Virus record (IMG/VR): IMGVR_UViG_3300015368_000155
Span: 1 to 21,707 of that record
Reading direction: 5' to 3' (one strand)
Length of the DNA stretch: 21,707 nt
DNA from: a virus
In this document: piece after piece, positions 7,430 through 12,960 of the stretch
How positions within the stretch are numbered: the first letter of the stretch is position 1
Layout of the letters: each line of letters starts with the position of its first letter
Made by a program: the position numbers and the translations under genes
The notes under the pieces: generated by a model
Told to the model about the DNA's origin: nothing
Database searches by the model: none
The model's input: the letters and a program-made list of their open reading frames with translations, nothing else

Positions 7430-7480
7430 AACTTAAAAACAACGATAGAAATATTTATTTATAAAACTGTTTACTTTTGC

Positions 7481-7509
7481 TTGATTAGTACCGTTAAGAT
7501 GATTAGTAT
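7481..7509 (+). promoter_or_regulatory. Sigma70-like early promoter
   Basis: TTGATT (-35, 7481-7486), a 17-base spacer, and TAGTAT (-10, 7504-7509). Transcription would begin near 7516, 34 bases before the ATG of the ArdC-like gene. TGATTAGTA appears twice, overlapping the -35 and the -10 (7482-7490 and 7500-7508), exactly 18 bases apart, which would put two operator half-sites on nearly the same face of the DNA. Confidence 0.5.
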
Positions 7510-7525
7510 CATAGATGTATTACAA

Positions 7526-7533
7526 CCTAACTA
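7526..7533 (+). promoter_or_regulatory. CCTAACTA leader box 1
   Basis: CCTAACTA whose first base lies 24 nt before the ATG of the ArdC-like gene. The same box recurs before five other early genes, so it is noted as a possible shared control element. Confidence 0.45.
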
Positions 7534-7549
7534 CTAAGAGGATCAAATC

Positions 7550-8428
7550 ATGACTACAGCACAATCAAACCGTATCAGCGTTTACGATAGCGTTACTAAT
7601 AAAATCATCTCTCAACTTGAGGCAGGGATAGCTCCCTGGATCAAACCCTGGAAATCAGGCAGCGTAGGCGGAGCTGATCGCAATATTGTTTCTAAAAAAG
7701 AGTATTCAGGCGTTAACCGTTTAATTCTAGGTATGAGTGGCTACAGCTCACCTATTTGGGGATCATTCAAGCAATGGCAGGAAATGGGCGGGAATGTGCG
7801 CAAGGGTGAAAAGGGTACGCAAGTAGTTTTTTACTCTCAGGTTACTAAGAGCGAGATTAAACCTACTGATCCTAACCCCGAGAACTCTACCTATGCCTTG
7901 CTCAAATCCTATTATGTATTCAATTTAGATCAGATTGAGGGATTAGACATTACTAAACCTGAACCTGTGATCGCTACATTTAATCCAGTGCCAGCGCTTG
8001 AGGATCGTATTCTAAAAACAGGCGCTCAGATCTCGCATGGCGGAGGTAGAGCGTTTTATCGCCCTGGTACTGACAGCATTACCTTACCTGAGAAATCTAC
8101 ATTCTTGAGTGAGGCGCATTACTACGTTACAGCATTGCATGAGCTGACTCACTGGTCAGGCGCTGCACATCGTTTAGATCGTACTAAAGGTAAACGGTTT
8201 GCTGATAGCGCTTATGCTTTTGAGGAATTAGTAGCGGAAATGGGCGCTGCGTTTTTATGTGCTGATTATAAGATTGAGGGTGAGCTGCAGCACGCTGACT
8301 ATATCGGCAACTGGCTGCAATGCTTAAAAAATGATAATAAGGCGATATTTAACGCTGCAGCACTGGCACAAAAGGCAGCCGATTACATCCATAACCTAGA
8401 TGCAATAACTAACCAGGCAGCAGCCTAG
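7550..8428 (+). CDS. ardC: ArdC-like antirestriction protein (ssDNA-binding plus zinc metallopeptidase)
   Basis: A 292-residue protein with the two-part ArdC layout. The N-terminal part (about 8-135) has the family's APWIKPW, the YSGVNRLIL stretch and GNVRKGEKGTQVVFY. The C-terminal part has the zinc metallopeptidase motif HELTH at 197-201, followed by WSG, HRL and the downstream EELVAE (225-230), where a further metal-ligand Glu is expected. ArdC of plasmids protects incoming single-stranded DNA against host restriction enzymes. As first gene of the early region, behind a predicted promoter, it fits a protein made at once after DNA entry. Start chosen after GAGGA. Typical length for the family. 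Confidence 0.9.
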   Translation: MTTAQSNRISVYDSVTNKIISQLEAGIAPWIKPWKSGSVGGADRNIVSKKEYSGVNRLILGMSGYSSPIWGSFKQWQEMGGNVRKGEKGTQVVFYSQVTKSEIKPTDPNPENSTYALLKSYYVFNLDQIEGLDITKPEPVIATFNPVPALEDRILKTGAQISHGGGRAFYRPGTDSITLPEKSTFLSEAHYYVTALHELTHWSGAAHRLDRTKGKRFADSAYAFEELVAEMGAAFLCADYKIEGELQHADYIGNWLQCLKNDNKAIFNAAALAQKAADYIHNLDAITNQAAA

Positions 8429-8436
8429 TATCAACT

Positions 8437-8464
8437 GATAAGCGCTTAGCAATAGGCGCTTATC
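8437..8464 (+). repeat. Perfect 9-bp stem-loop after ardC-like gene
   Basis: GATAAGCGC (8437-8445) pairs perfectly with GCGCTTATC (8456-8464) around a 10-base loop, eight bases after the ArdC-like stop. No T-run follows, so it is more likely an mRNA-end protector, processing site or weak terminator than a standard intrinsic terminator. Confidence 0.6.
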
Positions 8465-8486
8465 GGATTGCTACTGGCAATCAATA

Positions 8487-8495
8487 CCTAACTAA
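8487..8495 (+). promoter_or_regulatory. CCTAACTAA leader box 2
   Basis: CCTAACTAA starts 20 nt before the ATG at 8507, just upstream of the GGAGG ribosome site. Confidence 0.45.
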
Positions 8496-8506
8496 TCGGA
8501 GGATTT

Positions 8507-8704
8507 ATGTTTAATGTTTACGGTAAGGGTTTTATCAACGATAAACCCGTAGATCTCAATACAGCGATCAAACTTGCTAAAGGTGAGATCTACCTATCAG
8601 ATGATGATGAGAAGCGCTGCAGGTTTGATCTGACTACTGGCTGCGCTCAGTTTAAGATCCAGTACGGGTTTAGTTCAGTGTGGATTGAGAGGGTAGCAGC
8701 ATGA
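8507..8704 (+). CDS. Small early protein of unknown function (65 aa)
   Basis: The ATG follows CGGAGGATTT, a very good ribosome site. The product is compact and mixed in charge, with an acidic patch LSDDDEKRCRFDL and a C-terminal beta-like stretch (FKIQYGFSSVWIERV). No family recognised. It overlaps the next gene as ATGA (8701-8704) and follows the stem-loop and CCTAACTAA box after the ArdC-like gene. Confidence 0.7.
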   Translation: MFNVYGKGFINDKPVDLNTAIKLAKGEIYLSDDDEKRCRFDLTTGCAQFKIQYGFSSVWIERVAA

Positions 8705-8877
8705 GCCTACTATCTGAGATGTCGCAATATGGTTTAGCAGATTGTGAGTTCAATCGCCAGTTTTTTACACTTGATGAGCTGTATAGATCATATTGCTATA
8801 GAGCTGCTAAACAAGGGTTTCAGGCGTTATCGTTTAATTCGTGGCGATACTGTCATAAAGCAAATATCACGCTGTAG
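8701..8877 (+). CDS. Small early protein of unknown function (58 aa)
   Basis: The ATG overlaps the stop of the previous gene as ATGA, a strong sign of coupled translation. The product begins MSLLSEMSQYGLADCEF and has aromatic- and Arg-rich segments (LDELYRSYCYRAAKQGFQAL, then FNSWRYCHKANITL). Such short proteins with FNSWRYCHKA-like ends occur in phage early regions, but I cannot assign a family. A longer frame at 8744-8956 covers the same DNA but lacks a ribosome site. Confidence 0.6.
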   Translation: MSLLSEMSQYGLADCEFNRQFFTLDELYRSYCYRAAKQGFQALSFNSWRYCHKANITL

Positions 8878-8884
8878 AGCGTTT

Positions 8885-8920
8885 AAGGGTTTAGATGATA
8901 CTCACCTATCATCTACCCTT
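8885..8920 (+). repeat. Long stem-loop after small early genes
   Basis: AAGGG pairs with CCCTT at the base, and TAGATGATA pairs perfectly with TATCATCTA above it, with a two-base bulge on the left arm and the six-base loop CTCACC. It begins eight bases after the stop of the gene at 8701. ATTTAT follows rather than a full T-run. Like the stem-loop at 8437 it lies at the end of an early gene unit, upstream of the next CCTAACTAA box. Confidence 0.6.
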
Positions 8921-8983
8921 ATTTATCGCCTTGGCGCTTGTTTTAAAGTGTTTTAAAGGTATTTAATAGTTTTATCTTACTAA

Positions 8984-8992
8984 CCTAACTAA
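8984..8992 (+). promoter_or_regulatory. CCTAACTAA leader box 3
   Basis: CCTAACTAA starts 23 nt before the ATG at 9007. The longer string TAACCTAACTAAT here (8981-8993) is identical to that at 10028-10040. Confidence 0.45.
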
Positions 8993-9006
8993 TTTTTGAG
9001 GTATTT

Positions 9007-9177
9007 ATGAGAAATAATGATATTTATACTATTCAACGCAAAATCTTTATAAACAAAGTGCCATTACGCATGAGCGTATTAGGCGTGCTGCGCACACACA
9101 TACACACGCACATGGTGATTGACTGTTTATCGGCTATTGGTTTGCTGGCTTTAGTAGTTTTTGCTCTGGCATTGTAG
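9007..9177 (+). CDS. Small membrane-anchored early protein (56 aa)
   Basis: The ATG follows GAGGTATTT and a CCTAACTAA box. The product has a polar, basic N-terminal half (MRNNDIYTIQRKIFINK, then a His/Thr-rich LRTHIHTHMV) and a C-terminal hydrophobic segment, LSAIGLLALVVFALAL, ending at the stop. This looks like a tail-anchored single-pass membrane protein. The function is unknown; small early membrane proteins of phages may act on host envelope processes. Confidence 0.6.
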   Translation: MRNNDIYTIQRKIFINKVPLRMSVLGVLRTHIHTHMVIDCLSAIGLLALVVFALAL

Positions 9178-9188
9178 GAAGTCCCCAA

Positions 9189-9419
9189 GTGAAAACCCCA
9201 AGAGCTAAGCACCAAACCCGCTTTAGGGCGGGATCTTCAAAAAAGAAGGTGGTTATCGTTTATCAGTGGCACTTAACTAAAGCGGTGCTGTCCAGTAACG
9301 GTCCGCCAGATGGTAGCTGCCTTGTTTATCCCTATCCATCACCACAATGTTTAGGAGGGCTGGGTTATAGCCCCGTAGTAGTTCGCTTTAATGGTGGTTT
9401 TAATGGTGAGTGGTCTTAA
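9189..9419 (+). CDS. Possible small protein with GTG start (76 aa)
   Basis: GTG 9189 follows AGGAAG with an 8-base spacer, 11 bases after the previous stop. The product starts with a basic stretch (MKTPRAKHQTRFRAGSSKKK), then has a hydrophobic strand (VVIVYQW) and a Gly/Pro-rich end. It overlaps a CCCGC/GCGGG stem-loop at 9217-9232. Composition is plausible, but no family is recognised and the start is not ATG, so this region may instead be noncoding. Confidence 0.4.
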   Translation: MKTPRAKHQTRFRAGSSKKKVVIVYQWHLTKAVLSSNGPPDGSCLVYPYPSPQCLGGLGYSPVVVRFNGGFNGEWS

Positions 9420-9463
9420 ATCGTTATGGATGCCCCCATCGCATAACTAACCTAAAACCACCA
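9392..9463 (+). repeat. 11-bp inverted repeat spanning gene end
   Basis: TGGTGGTTTTA (9392-9402) and TAAAACCACCA (9453-9463) are perfect complements 50 bases apart; a small GATG/CATC stem-loop lies between them. The pair encloses the stop of the 76-residue frame and part of the untranslated gap before the gene at 9516. The RNA could fold into a long-stem structure, or it could be a pair of protein sites. Confidence 0.5.
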
Positions 9464-9515
9464 CTAAAACAAACTTAAGCGCATTAAACCACAGTTTTTT
9501 AAAAGGAGCAACAAA

Positions 9516-9719
9516 ATGAGTAAAGCAGATCAAGATGCAGCAAAATGGCAAGAAATGAACGCCAGGAATCAAGCCCGTAATTTAATTAAAGCGAAGGAGC
9601 AAGGCGATGCGTATTACATCAACCAGTTCGGTGAAGTTGTTATCCCCCAAGAAGGAAAACCAGCAGTCATTGTTACAAGGGATGAGCTTTGCGGAAAAAC
9701 TACACCTAGAGAGAATTAA
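9516..9719 (+). CDS. Small soluble early protein (67 aa)
   Basis: The ATG follows AAAAGGAG with a 7-base spacer. The product is a charged helix at the N-terminus (KADQDAAKWQEMNARNQARN) and a beta-like C-terminal half (YYINQFGEVVIPQEGKPAVI). It is hydrophilic with no signal peptide. No family recognised. It is the one early gene with a good ribosome site but no exact CCTAACTA box; a divergent ACTAACCTAAAACC lies about 70 bases upstream. Confidence 0.7.
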   Translation: MSKADQDAAKWQEMNARNQARNLIKAKEQGDAYYINQFGEVVIPQEGKPAVIVTRDELCGKTTPREN

Positions 9720-9771
9720 ATTAGCACATAACGCAAATAATGTAGTAAAGTCATAACTGTAGTAATCAAAC

Positions 9772-9779
9772 CCTAACTA
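9772..9779 (+). promoter_or_regulatory. CCTAACTA leader box 4
   Basis: CCTAACTA starts 25 nt before the ATG at 9797, upstream of the AAGGA ribosome site. Confidence 0.45.
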
Positions 9780-9796
9780 TTTAATAAGGAATAATC

Positions 9797-10030
9797 ATGC
9801 ACCTATGCAAGGATTGCACGCAATACCAGGAGCGTACAGGCTATTGCCTACGCACCTCTCACACTGATCCCGTTACAGGCGATCACAAATACTATTACGC
9901 AAGAATTGAGAGAGAGTACCAAGTAGCTAATGGCTGCGGGTTACTAGCGCAATTCTTTACCCCGATCCGATCCCTCAAGTATTCCAGTGAGGAATTAGAT
10001 GACCTCTCTACCATACCTTTTGGTAGATAA
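9797..10030 (+). CDS. Small Cys-containing protein (77 aa), possible zinc binder
   Basis: The ATG follows AATAAGGAATAATC. The N-terminus MHLCKDCTQYQERTGYC has a CxxC pair, then a third Cys; a fourth Cys lies in ANGCGLLAQFF. This CxxC...C...C layout is common in small phage proteins and could hold one metal ion. The rest is soluble, with a YYYARIEREY stretch. No known function. Confidence 0.7.
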   Translation: MHLCKDCTQYQERTGYCLRTSHTDPVTGDHKYYYARIEREYQVANGCGLLAQFFTPIRSLKYSSEELDDLSTIPFGR

Positions 10031-10039
10031 CCTAACTAA
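10031..10039 (+). promoter_or_regulatory. CCTAACTAA leader box 5
   Basis: CCTAACTAA starts exactly 20 nt before the ATG at 10051. It begins directly after the stop of the previous gene. Confidence 0.45.
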
Positions 10040-10050
10040 TGGAGTTAATC

Positions 10051-10323
10051 ATGGCAAGAACACCAGGCAGTAAGAATAAACCTAAGACACCTTTTCCAGT
10101 GAAGGCAGTTGATAAGAAGATCAATGATGTTTACACCAAAAAAGAGGTGGATCGTCTTAAAAACTTAGTTGCAAGGCAAGACGATCAGATCATTCAGATG
10201 TGCGATGAGTTGAACGAGTTTAAAAAGAGCATTGAGGAATCAGATGAGGAAATCTCAGTTCTTATTGGTCGCATTGAAAGCTATCGTGAGATCCTCAAAA
10301 CACTATTGGAGATCACAGAATGA
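10051..10323 (+). CDS. Coiled-coil early protein (90 aa)
   Basis: The start is ATG 10051, which has GGAG upstream; an in-frame ATG at 10039 has no ribosome site of its own and lies at the end of the leader box. The N-terminus is basic and Pro/Lys-rich (ARTPGSKNKPKTPFPVK), followed by a long charged helix with heptad spacing (VDRLKNLVARQDDQIIQMCD to the end), which predicts a coiled coil. It may bind nucleic acid with its tail and dimerise. Coupled to the next gene by ATGA. Confidence 0.7.
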   Translation: MARTPGSKNKPKTPFPVKAVDKKINDVYTKKEVDRLKNLVARQDDQIIQMCDELNEFKKSIEESDEEISVLIGRIESYREILKTLLEITE

Positions 10324-10565
10324 TTTACGGGATAAGATTTAGACACATTGAAGGTCTTGTTATTTTACAAGTTCTTGAAAAGACAACAAATAAATATGAC
10401 ACATATAAAACTGAAGATGTTTGGCGTGATGGTCAGCCAGAAGATTTATTAGAGGTTGCTATGTATTGCAAACCTTATGCAGCCGTTTTAGATACGAGAT
10501 TAGACTGCATTGAAGGCAGGTTGTCCTCTTATGAGAACAGAGGGGAAGATAGATATGTCAAATGA
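10320..10565 (+). CDS. Small early protein of unknown function (81 aa)
   Basis: Starts in an ATGA overlap with the coiled-coil gene and ends 11 bases inside the exonuclease gene, whose ribosome site (AGGGGA) lies within it. The product has a strand-rich N-terminus (IYGIRFRHIEGLVILQVLEK) and an acidic middle. No motif or family recognised. Its place just before the exonuclease suggests coregulated expression. Confidence 0.6.
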   Translation: MIYGIRFRHIEGLVILQVLEKTTNKYDTYKTEDVWRDGQPEDLLEVAMYCKPYAAVLDTRLDCIEGRLSSYENRGEDRYVK

Positions 10566-11457
10566 TCAAGCAGATTTCACACCCCAAGTGCGTAACAGTG
10601 CTATTTGGTCAGGTGATAGCCGTAAGGTAGCTAATGGCAAGATGGTAGATGTCATCTTAGAAAAGCAAGGTAAGAAGGAGTTAAAAGACCTCTCAGGCGT
10701 GGAAGCAGTGCAGATGGGTCATGTTATGCAGCCAACTATCGGTAAGCTGGCTCAAGATCGTTTAAAGATGGAGTTAAAAGATGCTGACTATAGTATTGCT
10801 CACCCTAGCCATGATTGGTTTCGCAGCCATTTTGATTTTATTAGTGCTGATGGCAAAGCTCTTGTAGAGGCTAAAAACTACAATGCTGCCGTTAGAAACA
10901 AGTTTGATCCTGATAGCAATAGGATTCCTGATGCGGATTATGCGCAGCTTATCCATGAAGCTGCTTGTCATGGTATTTCAAAGATATATCTTGCCGTCTT
11001 ATTTGGTGGTCAAGAATTTCATACATTTGAATTTGATATTACAGATCAGGAAAAAGATGACCTTATCCAAAAAATGGCTCAAGTCTGGGGCTACTGTCAG
11101 TCAGGAAATCTACCTCCTGCGGAAACAATTGAGCAAACTAAGATCATTTACCCGTCATCCTCTACTGCGGTGGTTACGGCTACACAGCAAGTTGAGTTGG
11201 CTATCGCTCAGTTACGGGATGTCAAGAATCAGATTAAACACCTTGAGGCTACTGAGGAGCAGATTGAAGTGGCTGTCCGCAATCTTATGGGAGAGTGCCA
11301 GGAGATTAGAACAGTGGATGGACAGACATTAGTGTCTTGGAAGTCCTCTAAAAGCTCTAAGAAGTTCTCATCATCACTCTTTCAAAGTGCCATGCCTGAT
11401 ATTTATGAGCAGTTTGTGGTCGAAACCCCTGGATCTCGGAGGTTCTTAGTCAAATGA
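10555..11457 (+). CDS. YqaJ-like viral exonuclease
   Basis: A 300-residue protein of the lambda-exonuclease/YqaJ type, which chews 5' ends of duplex DNA so that an annealing protein can pair the exposed strands. Seen: GHVMQP at 55-60, where the family's usual GxxxE Glu is Gln59; Asp94 in SHFDF; the E-x-K pair Glu105/Lys107 in VEAKN; and YAQLIHE (129-135). A C-terminal helical region (about 175-290) lies beyond the core. ATG 10555 has AGGGGA at a proper distance; the frame is open upstream to 10510 without a better start. Two genes upstream of RecT, so the pair forms a recombination module. Confidence 0.85.
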   Translation: MSNDQADFTPQVRNSAIWSGDSRKVANGKMVDVILEKQGKKELKDLSGVEAVQMGHVMQPTIGKLAQDRLKMELKDADYSIAHPSHDWFRSHFDFISADGKALVEAKNYNAAVRNKFDPDSNRIPDADYAQLIHEAACHGISKIYLAVLFGGQEFHTFEFDITDQEKDDLIQKMAQVWGYCQSGNLPPAETIEQTKIIYPSSSTAVVTATQQVELAIAQLRDVKNQIKHLEATEEQIEVAVRNLMGECQEIRTVDGQTLVSWKSSKSSKKFSSSLFQSAMPDIYEQFVVETPGSRRFLVK

Positions 11458-11699
11458 AACAAAAACACGCAGATCTAATAAAAGCATGGGCTGACGGTGC
11501 GATTATTGAAAAAAATAATGGCATGGGTCATTGGATTGAAGTAAATAAACCTGATTGGATGGACTGGGAAATTTATCGCATTAAACCTGAAAAGCCTGAA
11601 ATAAAAATTGATTCCAAGTTGGTCTATTTGAATCTAAGGTTCACCATCAAGCGAGAAGGTCCTTTAATGAATATTACAGATGTGGAGTTAATCAAATGA
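11454..11699 (+). CDS. Small conserved phage protein (81 aa)
   Basis: ATGA overlap with the exonuclease. The N-terminal half has the layout HADLIKAWADGAIIE, then W-IEV--PDW and YRIKPE, a pattern I know from many small phage proteins without known role. The C-terminal half is a strand-rich segment (KLVYLNLRFTIKRE). It separates exonuclease from RecT together with the 29-residue frame that follows. Confidence 0.65.
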   Translation: MKQKHADLIKAWADGAIIEKNNGMGHWIEVNKPDWMDWEIYRIKPEKPEIKIDSKLVYLNLRFTIKREGPLMNITDVELIK

Positions 11700-11785
11700 G
11701 CAATATTGATATAGCAGTTTGGATCATGGCTGTAAGTTCAGTCATTGACACTATTTACACCTTATCGGAGATTATTCATGTCTAA
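11696..11785 (+). CDS. Hydrophobic micro-ORF between small gene and recT (29 aa)
   Basis: Starts in an ATGA overlap with the previous gene, and its stop overlaps the RecT start by 8 bases. The product, MSNIDIAVWIMAVSSVIDTI followed by YTLSEIIHV, is mostly hydrophobic and could form one membrane helix. It may be a real membrane peptide, or simply a frame that keeps ribosomes moving so that RecT is translated. Too short for composition tests. Confidence 0.4.
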   Translation: MSNIDIAVWIMAVSSVIDTIYTLSEIIHV

Positions 11786-12602
11786 CATTGTCAGTTTTAA
11801 CGAGATGGAGCAGATGGCACAAGCAATAGCCAAGTCTGGTCTGTTTGGTATGAAGGACACCAATAGTGTTTTAGCACTAATGGCGGTAGCACAGGCGGAA
11901 GGTTTGCACCCTGCTACGGCTGCCAGAGATTTTCACATCATCCAGGGCAGACCAGCATTAAAAGCTGATGCGATGCTTGCCCGTTTCCAAAATGCAGGTG
12001 GCAAAGTTGAATGGAAGGACTACACAGATGAATCAGTTACAGGAGTTTTTTCACATCCCGTCGGGGGTAACCTTGCGGTTACATGGACCATTGGACAAGC
12101 TACCAAAATTGGTCTTGTTAAACCAGGAAGCGGATGGCAAAAGTTTCCCAGAGCGATGCTCAGAAGCCGTTGTATTTCAGAGGGGGTTAGATCAGTTTTC
12201 CCAGGATCTGTTACGGGGTTCTACTCACCTGATGAAGTCGAAAACTTCGAAACCCAGACCGTCAAGCCTACCGTATTAAAAGACATGGGATCAGTCATTC
12301 CTAGCGTAGTGGATCTTTCCGCTATTCCTGATGACATCCCTGATATGGCATTGCCGATGTATGTTCCTGGTAATGATGTTCCGTATGCGCATTATGTTTG
12401 TAAAGACGATTGGATTGATGGATTTGCAGAGATGCACGCCAAGATCCATGAATCTACCAAGATGACAGCAGAGGAAAAGTTCACCAAGATAAAGGCGTTT
12501 AGAGATGTCAATGAAGCCTATACAAAAACATTTGACGGCAATACTACAGCGAAGTTCTTATCAAAACTCCAAGCAATTAGAAAGGAAATCAACAATGGCT
12601 AA
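11778..12602 (+). CDS. recT: RecT-family single-strand annealing protein
   Basis: A 274-residue protein. Residues about 10-150 have the RecT hallmarks: LALMAVAQAEGLHPATAARD (33-52), FHIIQGRPALKADAMLARFQ, a DYTDESVTGVFSHP stretch, AVTWT, and SGWQKFPRAMLRSRCISEGV before VRSVFPG. The C-terminal third is charged and helical. RecT pairs complementary single strands made by the exonuclease, giving host-RecA-independent recombination. ATG 11778 follows CGGAG with a 7-base spacer; an upstream TTG at 11745 in the same frame lacks a site. Confidence 0.88.
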   Translation: MSNIVSFNEMEQMAQAIAKSGLFGMKDTNSVLALMAVAQAEGLHPATAARDFHIIQGRPALKADAMLARFQNAGGKVEWKDYTDESVTGVFSHPVGGNLAVTWTIGQATKIGLVKPGSGWQKFPRAMLRSRCISEGVRSVFPGSVTGFYSPDEVENFETQTVKPTVLKDMGSVIPSVVDLSAIPDDIPDMALPMYVPGNDVPYAHYVCKDDWIDGFAEMHAKIHESTKMTAEEKFTKIKAFRDVNEAYTKTFDGNTTAKFLSKLQAIRKEINNG

Positions 12603-12861
12603 TGGTCATATCGCCCAGATGGGCAAAGGTGTTCTGTTTCAGAACGAAAAGAAAACCAATGAGCGTTCTCCTGATTGGAAGGGTACGCTATTGCTCTCAG
12701 AGGACTATAAAGCGGGTCAAACCCTCAAGATTGCTGGCTGGACTAAGCAAACCCCTAAAGGTAGCCTTATCAGTCTGTCTGAAGATAATTGGAAACCACA
12801 GAACCCTGGCGTTTATCCAAAAGAAGTTAACAGGGTTGATGATTCTGAAGTTCCATTTTAG
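12595..12861 (+). CDS. SSB-like DNA-binding protein with acidic Pro-Phe tail (88 aa)
   Basis: Start ATG 12595 follows AAGGA with an 8-base spacer and overlaps the RecT end by 8 bases. The 88-residue product has a beta-rich core (GVLFQNEKKTNERSPDWKGT, then LKIAGWTKQTPKGSLISLSE) and ends in DDSEVPF. Bacterial SSBs end in an acidic tip such as DDDIPF that recruits partner proteins. Position after RecT and this tail suggest a minimal single-strand binding protein. The core also resembles small proteins of the DUF736 kind. The SSB role is inferred. Confidence 0.6.
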   Translation: MANGHIAQMGKGVLFQNEKKTNERSPDWKGTLLLSEDYKAGQTLKIAGWTKQTPKGSLISLSEDNWKPQNPGVYPKEVNRVDDSEVPF

Positions 12862-12914
12862 TTTGTTGGTCTAGTGCAGGGAAGGGTGCGTCAAAGCACG
12901 AACAACAACGGAGT

Positions 12915-12940
12915 GGCTACCCCCGTCTGCATAGGTAGCC
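12915..12940 (+). repeat. 7-bp stem-loop GGCTACC/GGTAGCC before secreted-protein gene
   Basis: GGCTACC (12915-12921) pairs perfectly with GGTAGCC (12934-12940), with a 12-base loop; it sits directly before CCTAACTC. No T-run follows. It may separate the recombination operon from the small secreted-protein gene. Confidence 0.5.
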
Positions 12941-12948
12941 CCTAACTC
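12941..12948 (+). promoter_or_regulatory. CCTAACTC leader box 6
   Basis: CCTAACTC, one base off the CCTAACTA boxes, begins 20 nt before the ATG at 12961. Confidence 0.4.
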
Positions 12949-12960
12949 AAGGACAAGAAA

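Larger units (their letters stand above)
7085..7549 (+). other. Noncoding control region, possible replication origin
   Basis: This 465-base gap holds no convincing gene. It begins with a run of eight T just after the stop of the gene at 6368, has a short TGCCC/GGGCA stem-loop (about 7132-7150), then an AT-rich stretch from about 7310 with many GATA/TATC units, a GATAGT/ACTATC stem-loop (7413-7429), and a promoter facing right at 7481-7509. It separates the leftward late genes from the rightward early genes, where phage origins and early promoters are often found. Confidence 0.6.

Noticed and set aside
8744-8956. 70-residue rightward frame
   Set aside because: It has no ribosome site and covers the better supported gene at 8701-8877, which starts by ATGA overlap, and it runs through the long stem-loop.
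10883-11332. 149-residue rightward frame inside the exonuclease gene
   Set aside because: It is a shadow of the YqaJ-like gene, rich in Leu/Ser/Arg from frame shift, with no family features.
11968-12279. 103-residue frame inside recT
   Set aside because: It lies wholly inside the RecT gene in another frame and shows no independent start signal.
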